In this document: positions 43,503 through 52,606 of the stretch, piece after piece
How positions within the stretch are numbered: position 1 is the stretch's first letter
Layout: every line of letters starts with the position of its first letter
From: Variovorax sp. DXTD-1
GTDB lineage: Bacteria > Pseudomonadota > Gammaproteobacteria > Burkholderiales > Burkholderiaceae_C
DNA length: 64,000 nt
Reading direction: 5' to 3'
Assembly (NCBI RefSeq): GCF_003984625.1
Contig: NZ_RWKH01000009.1
Span: 62,001 to 126,000, forward strand
Made by a program: the position numbers and the translations under genes
The notes under the pieces: generated by a model
Database searches by the model: none
Told to the model about the DNA's origin: nothing
What the model saw: only the letters and a program-made list of their open reading frames with translations

Positions 43503-43928
43503 ATGCACCCTGCTGTCACCTACCCTCTCACGGTCTACTACGACGCCACTTGCGCCCTCTGCACGGCCGAGATGAACGGCATGAAAGCGCGCGATGCCGC
43601 GGAACGCCTTCAACTGGTCGACTGCTCGCCGTCCGGCTTCAGCGAAGGGCCCGCGCCGCGCGAGGCGCTGATGACGGCGATTCACGCGGTAGACGCCGCC
43701 GGCCAGGTGTTCGCGGGCGTCCCCGCCCTTCGGGCCTGCCGCGATGCCGTCGGGCTGCCGAGCGGAAGCTTCCTTCTCGACCTGCCGCTCGTCGCGCCGC
43801 TGGCCGACCGCGCCTATGCGGTGCTCGCGCGCAACCGCTACCGGCTGCCGCGCTGGCTGGTCACCCTGCTGGCCGGAAAGGCCGCCCGCTCGTCGGCCAC
43901 ATGTGCCGGCGGCAATTGCCGAATCTGA
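43503..43928 (+). CDS. DCC-type thiol-disulfide oxidoreductase domain protein (DUF393)
   Basis: 141 aa. The DUF393 signature D-x-x-C-x-x-C is at YYDATCALC (about 15-23), with VPALRACRDAVGLP further on. The C-terminus has a second Cys pair (SATCAGGNC). The family is predicted to have a thioredoxin-like redox role. First gene after operator site 2; the methyltransferase gene follows after 19 bp. Confidence 0.85.
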   Translation: MHPAVTYPLTVYYDATCALCTAEMNGMKARDAAERLQLVDCSPSGFSEGPAPREALMTAIHAVDAAGQVFAGVPALRACRDAVGLPSGSFLLDLPLVAPLADRAYAVLARNRYRLPRWLVTLLAGKAARSSATCAGGNCRI

Positions 43929-43947
43929 AAAGAAAAAAGGAGCTTTT

Positions 43948-44907
43948 GTGCCCACTGTTTTTCAGCCCGATTTCCACGCGGCGCAGACGCCTGAAGCTCC
44001 GCTGTCCAACCCGGCCATCACACGCGCGGACACGCAGGACTACTTCACCGAGGTGGCCGACGACTACCGCGCATGGAGCCCCAGCTACAACATGCATTTC
44101 GGCTTCTGGCGGCTCGGCCTCAACCCATTGCGGCGCGAAGGCATGCTCGTGGAGATGAACCGAACGGTCGGCCGCGCACTGAAGCTCGACGAGGCCGACG
44201 CTCCGAATTCGAAGCAGGAGGCCGCACATCCACGCCGCTGCGTGATCGACCTGGGCTGCGGCGCCGGCGCCACCGCGCGCACGCTGGTGAGCGAAGACCC
44301 GTCGCTGTATGCCGTCACCGTCACGAACGTGGCCGTGCAGAACAGCATCGCCGCGCGGCTCGACGCCCGGGCCGGCGTGGCCGATCGCATGGCGCACATC
44401 GAGGCCGACTACACGCGCACCGGGCTGCCGGCAGCGCAAGCCGACGGCGCGTGGGCGGTGGAGAGCGCCTGTTACGCCAGCGGTACGGCCAAGGCCGATT
44501 TCGTGCGCGAGGCGGCCCGCCTGCTGAAGCCCGGCGCCCGGCTGGCGGTGGTCGATGGCTTTCTGCTGCGGCGCCAGCCCGGTCGCGTTGCCGGCTGGCT
44601 GCACCGCCTGTGGGCCGACAGCTGGGCCGTGCCCACGCTGGCCGTAAAGGAAGACTTTGTGGCCGCGCTGCGCGACAACGGGTTCGAAGACATCGAGGTG
44701 AGGTCTTTGCGGTGGCGTGTGGCGCCCAGCGCGCTGCACATTCCGGCGCTGGCCACGCGCTTTGCGCTGGCCGAGCTCTGGAAGGCGCGCGGCAAGCTCA
44801 GCCCCTGGCGCCGCAAGCACATCGTCGCGAGCTACTGCGCCCTGGTGCTGGGCGCTTTCTGGCGCGACTTCGACTACTGCATGGTGACCGCCAGGCGCAG
44901 CGGCTGA
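43948..44907 (+). CDS. SAM-dependent methyltransferase
   Basis: 319 aa from GTG 43948, 4 nt after a strong AAAAAAGGAGC. SAM motif I is VIDLGCGAGATARTL (about 93-107); motif ADGAWAVESACYA and LLKPGARLAVVDGF follow, as in sterol/tocopherol/cyclopropane-type class I methyltransferases. The N-terminal YFTEVADDYRAWSPSYNMHFGFW is typical of enzymes acting on lipids or quinones. Lies in the GbsR-controlled cluster with a membrane SRPBCC protein. Confidence 0.88.
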   Translation: MPTVFQPDFHAAQTPEAPLSNPAITRADTQDYFTEVADDYRAWSPSYNMHFGFWRLGLNPLRREGMLVEMNRTVGRALKLDEADAPNSKQEAAHPRRCVIDLGCGAGATARTLVSEDPSLYAVTVTNVAVQNSIAARLDARAGVADRMAHIEADYTRTGLPAAQADGAWAVESACYASGTAKADFVREAARLLKPGARLAVVDGFLLRRQPGRVAGWLHRLWADSWAVPTLAVKEDFVAALRDNGFEDIEVRSLRWRVAPSALHIPALATRFALAELWKARGKLSPWRRKHIVASYCALVLGAFWRDFDYCMVTARRSG

Positions 44908-44963
44908 CAACAAGCGCCACCGAAACAACAAGACAGCAAACACAAAGAGGAGAAGAAACCTTC

Positions 44964-46010
44964 ATGAGCACCGAACCCGAAGACGCCGCACCGCGCGAGT
45001 TGCCACCCGCCGCGGCCAGCTCAGCAGAAATGCAGGAGACGCCGGAGCGCCGCATGCCCTTTGCCTGGTTCTGGCCACTGCTGGTGGGCGCCGCGGCCGC
45101 CTTCGTGCTGCGCATTGCCTTCAGCGGATTGCCGGGCCAACGCTTCTCGGCCATGCTGGGCTCCTTCATCTACCTTGCCCCCGCGGTGTGCGGTGCCGTC
45201 ACGGTCTACATGGCCGAGCGCATCGAGCGCCGCGGCTGGGGCTACTACATCTGGGCGCCCTGGGTCGCCACCGCGCTGTTCGTGGTCGGCACGCTGCTGG
45301 TCTACATCGAGGGAATGATCTGCGCCATCGTGATCGTGCCGATGTTCGCCTTCATGGGCAGCCTCGGCGGGCTGGCCATGGGGCTGGTCTGCCGCGTTAC
45401 CAACTGGCCCAAGCCCGCGCTCTACAGCTTTGCGGTGCTGCCGCTGCTGCTTGGCGCCATCGAGCCGCAGTTGCCCAACCCGGAACTGATCTCGAAAACG
45501 TCGCGCACGGTCTTCATCGCCGCGCCCGCCGAACGCGTGTGGAATGAGCTCAACGATGCGCGCGACATCCGCCCCAGCGAAGTCGGCGACGCTTGGGCGT
45601 ATCGCATCGGCGTGCCCATGCCGGTGGCGGCCGTCACCGAGCAAACGCCCGAAGGCCGCGTGCGCAAGGTGCAGTGGCAGAAGAACGTGCACTTCGATGA
45701 AATCGTCACCGACTGGCAGCCGCTGCAGCGCGTGAAGTGGCGCTACCGCTTCTCGCCCGACTCTTTTCCGGCCGGTGCGCTCGACGACCACGTGGTCATC
45801 GGCGGCCACTATTTCGACCTGCGCGACTCGGCCTACACGCTCACGCCGCGCGACGGCGGCACGGAACTTCGCATCGACGTTTCATGGCGCGTGAGCACGC
45901 GCTTCAACTGGTATGCCGACCGCGTGGCGCACTTTCTCCTCGGCGATTTTTCCGAGCACATCCTGCGCTTCTACAAGGTGCGCAGCGAAGCGGCCGCGGC
46001 GGCCGCATGA
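44964..46010 (+). CDS. Membrane protein with C-terminal SRPBCC (START-like) domain
   Basis: 348 aa. About 30 acidic residues, then five or so transmembrane segments (32-175), then a soluble SRPBCC domain from about 180 (RTVFIAAPAERVWNELNDARDIRPSEVGDAWAYRIG ... FDLRDSAYTLTPRDGGTELRIDVSWRVSTRFNWYADRVAHFLLGDFSEHIL). SRPBCC folds bind lipophilic molecules, so this may move or sense a lipid or polyketide-like compound. RBS AAAGAGGAGAAG. No specific function known. Confidence 0.8.
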   Translation: MSTEPEDAAPRELPPAAASSAEMQETPERRMPFAWFWPLLVGAAAAFVLRIAFSGLPGQRFSAMLGSFIYLAPAVCGAVTVYMAERIERRGWGYYIWAPWVATALFVVGTLLVYIEGMICAIVIVPMFAFMGSLGGLAMGLVCRVTNWPKPALYSFAVLPLLLGAIEPQLPNPELISKTSRTVFIAAPAERVWNELNDARDIRPSEVGDAWAYRIGVPMPVAAVTEQTPEGRVRKVQWQKNVHFDEIVTDWQPLQRVKWRYRFSPDSFPAGALDDHVVIGGHYFDLRDSAYTLTPRDGGTELRIDVSWRVSTRFNWYADRVAHFLLGDFSEHILRFYKVRSEAAAAAA

Positions 46011-46627
46011 GCGACATCCGGCCCGTGTTCCAGCAAGTGCTCGGCCCCGCCTGGGAGCGGCTGGGCGAGGTGATCCGCCGCCACTACACCATGGCGCCGT
46101 TCTCGAATGCCCACGTCTGCGTGCGTGGCACCATGGACGAAGTGCACCACGCACCGTGGGCAAGGCTGCTCATGCCCTTCGGCCGCCTGTTCGGGGCGCT
46201 GGTTCCCTACACCGGCACCGGCGTGCCGATCGATGTGCACTACCGCTGCCGGCCGGACGATGCTCTCTTGTACTGGGACCGTGTCTTCCGCTTCGAAGGC
46301 CGCGCGCCGTTTCACTTTCGCTCGCACATGGCCCATGTGGCAGAGCGCGGCAGCGAGGTCGTCGAATACGTGCGCTTCGGCATCGGCATGCGCCTGGCCG
46401 TGAGCGCGGAGGAAGGCGCGCTGGTGTTTCGCGACAAAGGCTACATCTGGCGCCTTGGCAGGATGCGCTTGCCGCTGCCGCTGGGCCTGCTGCTGGGCAC
46501 GGCCTACGTCGAGGAGCGGCCCGACCCGGCCGATGCCGACGGCTTCACCATGAAGATGGTGCTGCGCCACCGCTGGTTCGGCGACGTGTTCCGCTACAGC
46601 GGGCGCTTCAGGTTAGGGCCACAATGA
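46007..46627 (+). CDS. DUF4166 domain protein
   Basis: 206 aa. DUF4166-like: FQQVLGPAWERLGEVIRRHY, GTMDEVHHAPWARLLMPFGRLFGALVPYTGTGVPIDVHYRC, FRDKGYIWRLG and a C-terminal RHRWFGDVFRYSG. Often found fused to or beside saccharopine-dehydrogenase-like or lipid enzymes; function unknown. ATGA overlap with the SRPBCC gene shows they form one operon. Confidence 0.8.
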   Translation: MSDIRPVFQQVLGPAWERLGEVIRRHYTMAPFSNAHVCVRGTMDEVHHAPWARLLMPFGRLFGALVPYTGTGVPIDVHYRCRPDDALLYWDRVFRFEGRAPFHFRSHMAHVAERGSEVVEYVRFGIGMRLAVSAEEGALVFRDKGYIWRLGRMRLPLPLGLLLGTAYVEERPDPADADGFTMKMVLRHRWFGDVFRYSGRFRLGPQ

Positions 46628-46633
46628 GCCGCT

Positions 46634-46981
46634 ATGCCGCGCCGCCCTGAAAACCTCTATCCGCAATACCACGCCCACGTCTACTTCGGCCCCGACACCG
46701 TCGCACAGGCAAGGCAGCTGTGCGAGCGCGCGGGCCGCGAGCTGATGGTGGTGGTCGGCCGGGTGCATGAGCGCCTGGTCGGGCCGCATCCGCACTGGAG
46801 CTGCCAGCTGGCGTTCGACGCGGCCGAGTTCGACCAGGTGATCGAATGGCTGGAGGCCAACCGCAACGGTCTCGACATTTTTGTGCACGGCGTCACGGGC
46901 GACGACCTGGCCGACCACACGGCGCATGCCATGTGGCTGGGCGAGGAAAGCGCCCTCGACCTGCGGATGTTCCGGCACTAG
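46634..46981 (+). CDS. DOPA 4,5-dioxygenase family protein
   Basis: 115 aa. Begins YPQYHAHVYFGPDTVAQARQL and contains HPHWSCQLAF and DIFVHGVTGDDLADHTAHAMWLG, the histidine pattern of the bacterial DOPA-dioxygenase-like family. Bacterial members are small and their natural substrates mostly unknown (catechol cleavage has been shown for some). It may belong to the GbsR cluster (6-bp spacing) or simply follow it. Confidence 0.85.
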   Translation: MPRRPENLYPQYHAHVYFGPDTVAQARQLCERAGRELMVVVGRVHERLVGPHPHWSCQLAFDAAEFDQVIEWLEANRNGLDIFVHGVTGDDLADHTAHAMWLGEESALDLRMFRH

Positions 46982-46995
46982 GCGGCCGGCTCCGC

Positions 46996-47652
46996 TCAGA
47001 ACTCCGCATCCAGTTCGTCGATTTCCTCGGGTTCCTGCTTCGCGGCGGCCACCCACTCCTGCATGGCGGGCAAGTCCATCACTCGCTTGCAGTAAGAGGC
47101 GCAAACGGTGTCGAGCGGCACGTCGTAGCTCAGAAAGCGCGTGACCACCGGGGCGTACATGGCGTCGGCCATGCCGGGCTGTTTGCCGAAGAGGAAGGGG
47201 CCGCCGTAGGTCTTGAGGCATTCGCGCCAGATGGCGACGATGCGGTCGATGTCGGCCTGCGCGCGCGACCAGATCTTGAAACCCGGAAAACGGGCCTTGA
47301 TGTTCATCGGCAAGGCCCCGCGCATCGAAGCAAAGCCGGAATGCATTTCGCCGCAGATCGCGCGGCAATGCGCGCGCGCCTGGATGTCCGCCGGCAGCAA
47401 TCCGGCCTTGGGCTTGATCTCGTTCAGGTATTCGCCGATGGCCAGCGTGTCCCACACCTTCACGCCGCCGTGCTGCAGCGAGGGCACCAGCATCGACGAC
47501 GAGAGCAGCAGCATCTCGGCCTTCATGGCCGGGTCGTCGGGCGGAATGATCTTTTCGCTGAAGTCCAGCCCGGCCAGCCTGCACATCAGCCAGCCGCGCA
47601 GCGCCCAGGCGCCGTAGTTCTTGCTGCTGATGGTGAGAACGGGTTTGGCCAT
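46996..47652 (-). CDS. Glutathione S-transferase family protein
   Basis: 218 aa. Thioredoxin-fold N-domain (VLTISSKNYGAWALRGWLMCRLAGLDFSEKII ... SSSMLVPSLQHGG ... WDTLAIGEYLNE) and helical C-domain (GGPFLFGKQPGMADAMYAPVVTRFLSY). Distinct subfamily from the GST at 33819. Divergent from phaZ with about 100 bp between; no promoter was clearly recognised there. Confidence 0.92.
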   Translation of the reverse strand: MAKPVLTISSKNYGAWALRGWLMCRLAGLDFSEKIIPPDDPAMKAEMLLLSSSMLVPSLQHGGVKVWDTLAIGEYLNEIKPKAGLLPADIQARAHCRAICGEMHSGFASMRGALPMNIKARFPGFKIWSRAQADIDRIVAIWRECLKTYGGPFLFGKQPGMADAMYAPVVTRFLSYDVPLDTVCASYCKRVMDLPAMQEWVAAAKQEPEEIDELDAEF

Positions 47653-47753
47653 CGTGGGTCTCCTTGGCGGGTCTGCCTAGCTGCCGGGTTGGCTCCCATT
47701 GCCGTGCAAGGCCTGTGCCACCGCTTGGCCCGCAACTTGCCTGTACTGCTTAT

Positions 47754-48971
47754 ATGTTGTACCGGGCCTACCAGAACCAAGCCGACCTGCTCTCGCCCTC
47801 CCGGCTCGCAGCCCAGTACCTCGGCCAGGCACTCTGGAAGGACGGCACCGAACGCACCATGGTGCGGCGCATGGCCGCGCAGTTCGAGGTGTTTTCGCGC
47901 ATGCGGCTCACCCATTCGCGGCCGGCCTACGCCATTCGCAGCGTTGTGGTGGACGGTGTGGAAACCGCCGTGCACGAAGAGAAAACACTGGTTTCGCCTT
48001 TCGGCACGCTGCTGCACTTCCGCAAGGACACGAAGGCCGTGCACCCGCCCGTGCTGCTGGTTGCACCACTGTCGGGCCACTTTGCCACGCTGCTGCGCGA
48101 AACCGTGCGCACGCTGCTGCGCGACAACGACGTGTACCTGACCGACTGGCACAACGCGCGCGACGTGCCGCTGTGGCATGGCGGCTTCAGCCTTGACGAC
48201 TACACGCTGCAGCTCATCCAGTTTCTGGAAGCGGTCGGCCCGGGCGTGCACATGGTGGCCGTGTGCCAGCCCTGCGTGGCTGCGCTGGCCGCCACAGCGC
48301 TCATGGCCGAAGACGACAACCCCGCCACGCCGCGCAGCCTCACGCTCATGGCCGGCCCGGTCGATTGCCGCATCAACCCCACTGGTGTGAACAAGCTCGC
48401 CACCAGCAAGCCTATCGAGTGGTTCCGGCGCAACCTGATCAGCCACGTGCCATGGCCGCACGCCGGCATGATGCGGCGCGTGTACCCGGGCTTCCTGCAG
48501 CTTTCGGCCTTCATGAGCATGAACCCGGAGCGCCACAAGAAGCAGTTCGAGGACATGGCCAAGCACCTGGTCGAGGGCGAGATCGAGAAGGCGCGCACCA
48601 TCGCCGCCTTCTACGAGGAATACCTGGCGGTGAACGACCTGCCGGCCGAGTTCTACCTGGAGACGGTGGAGCGCGTGTTCCAGACCTACGACCTGCCGCG
48701 CGGCGTGCTCATCGTGGGCGACCGCACGGTCAACCCCGCCGCCATCCGCCGCACCGCGCTGCTCACGGTCGAAGGCGAGCGCGACGACATCTGCGCTGTC
48801 GGCCAGACGGTGGCGGCGCAAGACCTGTGCACCGGCATCCGGCCTTACCTGAAGGCGCACCACCTGCAGGCCGGCGTGGGCCACTACGGCGTTTTCAGCG
48901 GCAGCAAGTGGAATGCGCAGATCTATCCGCGCGTGCGCGAAACCATTCACGCCGCGGCTGAGCTGCACTAG
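47754..48971 (+). CDS. phaZ: Intracellular polyhydroxyalkanoate depolymerase
   Basis: 405 aa, same length and order as PhaZa-type enzymes that mobilise PHB granules. Likely nucleophile C171 in VAVCQPC (Cys replaces Ser in this family). Acid and base follow in GERDDICAVGQT and AGVGHYGVFSG. Other family marks: LYRAYQNQADLLSP, LTDWHNARDVPLWHGGFSLDDY and LMAGPVDCRINPTGVN. Cytoplasmic. Confidence 0.95.
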   Translation: MLYRAYQNQADLLSPSRLAAQYLGQALWKDGTERTMVRRMAAQFEVFSRMRLTHSRPAYAIRSVVVDGVETAVHEEKTLVSPFGTLLHFRKDTKAVHPPVLLVAPLSGHFATLLRETVRTLLRDNDVYLTDWHNARDVPLWHGGFSLDDYTLQLIQFLEAVGPGVHMVAVCQPCVAALAATALMAEDDNPATPRSLTLMAGPVDCRINPTGVNKLATSKPIEWFRRNLISHVPWPHAGMMRRVYPGFLQLSAFMSMNPERHKKQFEDMAKHLVEGEIEKARTIAAFYEEYLAVNDLPAEFYLETVERVFQTYDLPRGVLIVGDRTVNPAAIRRTALLTVEGERDDICAVGQTVAAQDLCTGIRPYLKAHHLQAGVGHYGVFSGSKWNAQIYPRVRETIHAAAELH

Positions 48972-48995
48972 ATCGACCCGGGTTCAGCGCCGATC

Positions 48996-49952
48996 TCAGC
49001 GCCGGCTGCGCGCGCCCTTCGCCGCCACGCGCCGCACCACGGCTTCGCCGGCCTGTGGAAGCCGATCGCGCAGAAACGCAATCAGCTCTTGCGCCGCCAC
49101 GTTGCGCATCGGCCCCGGCAGGTAGGCCAGCACCACGCGTCGCTCGATGCGCGGCTTCGACAGCGGAACCACCACCAGTTCAGGGTCGCGCAGCGACGAG
49201 GTATACAGCCGCGGCATCAATCCCAAGGCCTGGCCGCTTCGCACCAGTGCATACAGCGTTTCGGAATAGCTCACGCGGTAGGGCTCGGGCCCCTGCTCGA
49301 ACTGCGCGCGGGCAGGGTTGCCGAGCGCCGGCATGCTGCCGCTCTCGAACAGCACAAGGCGTTCCTTGCCGATGGCCTCCCAACTCGCGTCGGCGGCCGC
49401 GGCCAGCGCATGGTCGCGCCGCACCACCAGCACCAGCGGATCGCGGAACAGGTCGACGCAGGCCAGCCCGCCCGGTGGCTCCGTGATGGCTGCAATCGCC
49501 ATGTCGAGCTGGCCGCTGCGCAGTTCGGCCAGCAACACGGTCGAGGGCGCGTCACGCCAGGCAATTTCGACCTCGCGCCGTCCGGTTTCGAGAAATTCGC
49601 CCGCAGCGGCCATGACGCGCCCGCTCGCCGAAGGAATCACCCCCACGCGCACGAAAGCCCGCCCGCGCTGCACCGTGCTTTCGATGTCGCGCAGCGCCAC
49701 GTCGAACGCATTGACCAAAAAGTCGGTGCGCGCCAGCACCTCGGCGCCCACGGAGGTGAGCTCCAGCCGGTGGGTGGAACGGGTCAGCAGCTCGGCGCCG
49801 AGCAGCTTTTCCATCTGCTTGATGGCATTGCTCAGCGCAGGCTGCGTAATGGCCAACCGCCGCGCCGCGCGGCCAAAGTGACCTTCTTCCACCAGCACCG
49901 AGAAGAACTGAAGCTGGCGCAGCGTGAGCGCCCGAAGCGGCGAAGAGGCCAT
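48996..49952 (-). CDS. LysR-family transcriptional regulator
   Basis: 318 aa. Winged helix at 8-67 (LTLRQLQFFSVLVEEGHFGRAARRLAITQPALSNAIKQMEKLLGAELLTR), then the effector domain. Divergent from the adenosine-deaminase-family/Bug operon with an 87-bp shared promoter region carrying a perfect palindrome, so it most likely controls that operon. Confidence 0.92.
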   Translation of the reverse strand: MASSPLRALTLRQLQFFSVLVEEGHFGRAARRLAITQPALSNAIKQMEKLLGAELLTRSTHRLELTSVGAEVLARTDFLVNAFDVALRDIESTVQRGRAFVRVGVIPSASGRVMAAAGEFLETGRREVEIAWRDAPSTVLLAELRSGQLDMAIAAITEPPGGLACVDLFRDPLVLVVRRDHALAAAADASWEAIGKERLVLFESGSMPALGNPARAQFEQGPEPYRVSYSETLYALVRSGQALGLMPRLYTSSLRDPELVVVPLSKPRIERRVVLAYLPGPMRNVAAQELIAFLRDRLPQAGEAVVRRVAAKGARSRR

Positions 49953-49968
49953 GGATTTGGGTCGGCGA

Positions 49969-49985
49969 TTGATTCGGTGAATCAA
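49969..49985. promoter_or_regulatory. Palindromic LysR operator candidate between lysR and the deaminase operon
   Basis: TTGATTC-GGT-GAATCAA, a perfect 7-bp inverted repeat, 17 bp upstream of the lysR start and 54 bp upstream of the deaminase gene. The following AT-rich stretch (TTATAG, about 49987) may hold the deaminase promoter. Confidence 0.5.
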
Positions 49986-50039
49986 ATTATAGAAATTCAA
50001 AATTTTGCTTATGAGGCGCCGCTCCCTAGACTGCCCGCC

Positions 50040-51131
50040 ATGGCCCCCCTCGATCTGCCGCCCCTCACGCTGGAATCCATGCTGCATGCGATGCCCAAGG
50101 TGGAGCTGCATTGCCACCTGTTCGGCACGGTGCGCCACGAAACCTTCAAGCAACTCAACCATCGCGCCGGTTCGCCGCTGGCGGCCGATGAAATCGAAGG
50201 CTTCTACACGCGCGGAGAAAAGCCCGTCGGCGTGCTGCGCGTGCTGCGCGCACTCGACGCGCAGTTGGTTCGCAGCCCCGGCGACCTGTACCAGCTGACG
50301 CATGAATACCTGGAAGACGCCGCGGCCCACAACGTGCGCTACGCCGAGTTCTTCTGGAACCCGACGGGCACGGTGCACGGCTCCGGCATTCCGTATCCGA
50401 CGGCGCAGTGCGCGATCGTGCGCGCCATCCAGGACGCGCAGCAGGAGTTCGGCATCATCGGCCGCCTCATTGCTGCCATCGACCGCGAAGCCAGCCCCGA
50501 GGCTGCCGTGGAGATGGTGGAATGGGTCAAAGCGCACCGTTGCGACGAGGTGATCGGCATCGGCATCGACTACCGCGAGGTCGACCGGCCGCCCGAGCTT
50601 TTTGCCGAGGCGTATGCCGAAGCGCGGCGCGCAGGGCTCAAGGCCACCGCGCACGCGGGCGAGTTCGGCATGCCTTGGACCAACGTGCGCACCGCGCTCG
50701 ACGTGCTGCAGGTCGACCGCATCGACCACGGCTACACGGTGGTCGACCAGCCCGACTTCGCACGCCAGTGCGCCGAGCGCGGCGTGATCTTTACCGTTGT
50801 GCCCACCAACTCCTACTACCTGCGCACCCTGCCGCCGGAGCGCTGGGCGCTCGACCACCCCATTCGGCGCATGCCCGGCCTGGGCCTGCGCATCCATCCC
50901 AACACCGACGATCCGACGCTGCACAAGGTCACGCCCACGCAGGCCTGGCTGATGATGGTGCGCGACTTCGGCTTTGGCCTGGACGACCTGCGCGGCTTCA
51001 TGCACAACGGGCTCGACGGCGCGTGGATCGACGACACCCAGCGCCGCGAATGGCGCACCCAATGGAGCCAGGAGTTCGACGCGCTACGCGCCCGCCTTGC
51101 ACAAGAACCGCAACCCGCCCACCCGCAATGA
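50040..51131 (+). CDS. Adenosine deaminase family amidohydrolase
   Basis: 363 aa TIM-barrel. Zinc and catalytic residues are complete: H24-C-H26 (ELHCHLFG), H/E in ATAHAGEFG, H in RIDHGYTV and DD in NTDDPTLHKV. The family removes an amino group from adenosine, adenine or related purine/pterin compounds. The pocket region WNPTGTVHGSGIPYPT differs from classical adenosine deaminase, and coupling with a Bug receptor under LysR control points to catabolism of an imported compound rather than housekeeping salvage. Exact substrate unknown. Confidence 0.85.
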   Translation: MAPLDLPPLTLESMLHAMPKVELHCHLFGTVRHETFKQLNHRAGSPLAADEIEGFYTRGEKPVGVLRVLRALDAQLVRSPGDLYQLTHEYLEDAAAHNVRYAEFFWNPTGTVHGSGIPYPTAQCAIVRAIQDAQQEFGIIGRLIAAIDREASPEAAVEMVEWVKAHRCDEVIGIGIDYREVDRPPELFAEAYAEARRAGLKATAHAGEFGMPWTNVRTALDVLQVDRIDHGYTVVDQPDFARQCAERGVIFTVVPTNSYYLRTLPPERWALDHPIRRMPGLGLRIHPNTDDPTLHKVTPTQAWLMMVRDFGFGLDDLRGFMHNGLDGAWIDDTQRREWRTQWSQEFDALRARLAQEPQPAHPQ

Positions 51132-52135
51132 GCCAAGCCATGACCCAATCCGCCCGCCTTCCCCGCCGCACTCTTCTGGCCGCCACCCTCTTCTGCGCGA
51201 TGCTGCCTGCCACGGCACTCGCCCAGGCCGCGTGGCCCGCTGCCAAGCCGATCACGCTGATCGTTCCGTACACGGCGGGCGGGAGCGTGGACGTCAACGC
51301 CCGCCTCGTTGCCACGCGGCTGGCCGAGCGGCTGAAGCAGTCGGTCGTGATCGAAAACGTGAGCGGCGCGGGCGGTGCCATCGGCGTGGCCAAGGCTGTG
51401 AATGCGGCGCCCGACGGCTACACGCTGGTGGTCGGGCCCGACAGTGCCATCGCCATCGGGCGACTGGTCAATCCCTCGGCCTTCAAGTTCGATCCGCTCA
51501 AGGACCTGGCGCCTGTGGGCATGCTCAACACCGCGCCGATGGTGCTGCTGGCACGCCCCGGCCTGGAGGCGCAGACCTACGCCGACTTCGTGAAGCTCGC
51601 CAAGGCCAAGCCCGGCGCCTACAACTACGCCACCTCGGGTGTGGGCACGGTGCTGCAGCTGGCCATGGAACTCTTGAAGCAGCGCAGCGGCATCTTCGTG
51701 ACCCACGTGCCCTACCGCGGCGGTGCGCAAATCGCCACGGACGTGATCGGCAACCAGGTCGACCTGGCGATGCTGGTCAGCACCAGCGCCATTCCGCATG
51801 TGGACGGCAATCGCCTGAAGGCGCTGGGCATCACCGGCAGCCAGCGCCTTGCCGCGCTGCCCAACGTGCCCACTTTCAACGAGATGCCCGGGCTCAAGGG
51901 CTACGACATGGTGAGCTGGACCGGCATCTTCTCGCCCGCCAAGACCCCGCCCGCCGTGGTGGCGCGCCTCAATCAGGAGCTGAACGCGGTGCTGGCCGAG
52001 GAGCAGGTGCGTGCCAAGCTCAACGAGCAAGGCGCCCTGCCCGGCAGCGGCACGCCGGAGCAATTCGGCCAGTTCGTGCAGGCCGAGTACGCCCGCAATC
52101 AGAAGATCGTGCAGACGGCTAATATCAAGGAATAA
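51128..52135 (+). CDS. Bug/TctC-type tripartite tricarboxylate transporter receptor
   Basis: 335 aa from ATG 51128 (overlaps previous stop, ATGA); ATG 51140 is an alternative. Signal peptide RRTLLAATLFCAMLPATALAQ, then WPAAKPITLIVPYTAGGSVDVNARL and the AAPDGYTLVVG motif. Probably binds the substrate, or a precursor, of the preceding deaminase-family enzyme. Confidence 0.9.
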   Translation: MSQAMTQSARLPRRTLLAATLFCAMLPATALAQAAWPAAKPITLIVPYTAGGSVDVNARLVATRLAERLKQSVVIENVSGAGGAIGVAKAVNAAPDGYTLVVGPDSAIAIGRLVNPSAFKFDPLKDLAPVGMLNTAPMVLLARPGLEAQTYADFVKLAKAKPGAYNYATSGVGTVLQLAMELLKQRSGIFVTHVPYRGGAQIATDVIGNQVDLAMLVSTSAIPHVDGNRLKALGITGSQRLAALPNVPTFNEMPGLKGYDMVSWTGIFSPAKTPPAVVARLNQELNAVLAEEQVRAKLNEQGALPGSGTPEQFGQFVQAEYARNQKIVQTANIKE

Positions 52136-52165
52136 GCTCGCCGGCCAGAGCCGGAGCGCGGCTGG

Positions 52166-52606
52166 TTACTGCTCTTCGGGCCAGTCGCGGATGTAGGCCT
52201 TGAGCATCTTGTTCTCGAAGTTCTGGCTGTCCACCACCGCCTTGGCCACGTCGTAGAAGCTGATCACGCCCATCAGCATGCGCTTGTCCATCACGGGCAT
52301 GTAGCGCGCGTGGCGCTCCAGCATGATGCGGCGGATTTCGTCGAGTTCGGTTTCGAGCGTGCAGGTTACGGGCGCGTCGTCCATGGCCTTGCGCACGAGC
52401 GTGCCGCCCACCTGGCCGCCGTTGTCGACCAGGGCGACGATCACTTCCCTGAAAGTGAGCATGCCGACCAGGTCGCCGTGTTCCATGACCACCAGGGAGC
52501 CGATGTCCTTTTCCGCCATGGTCTTGACCGCTTCGGCCAGCAGGTCGTCAGGCGTGATGGTGAAGAGCGTGTTGCCCTTGACGCGAAGGATGTCGCTGAC
52601 TTTCAT
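52166..52606 (-). CDS. CBS-domain pair protein
   Basis: 146 aa, start ATG 52606 with GAGGAG. Two CBS domains: about 8-62 (NTLFTITPDDLLAEAVKTMAEKDIGSLVVMEHGDLVGMLTFREV) and 75-130 (APVTCTLETELDEIRRIMLERHARYMPVMDKRMLMGVISFYDVAKAV). Such stand-alone pairs bind adenine nucleotides and act as energy sensors on partner proteins, not identifiable here. Confidence 0.9.
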   Translation of the reverse strand: MKVSDILRVKGNTLFTITPDDLLAEAVKTMAEKDIGSLVVMEHGDLVGMLTFREVIVALVDNGGQVGGTLVRKAMDDAPVTCTLETELDEIRRIMLERHARYMPVMDKRMLMGVISFYDVAKAVVDSQNFENKMLKAYIRDWPEEQ

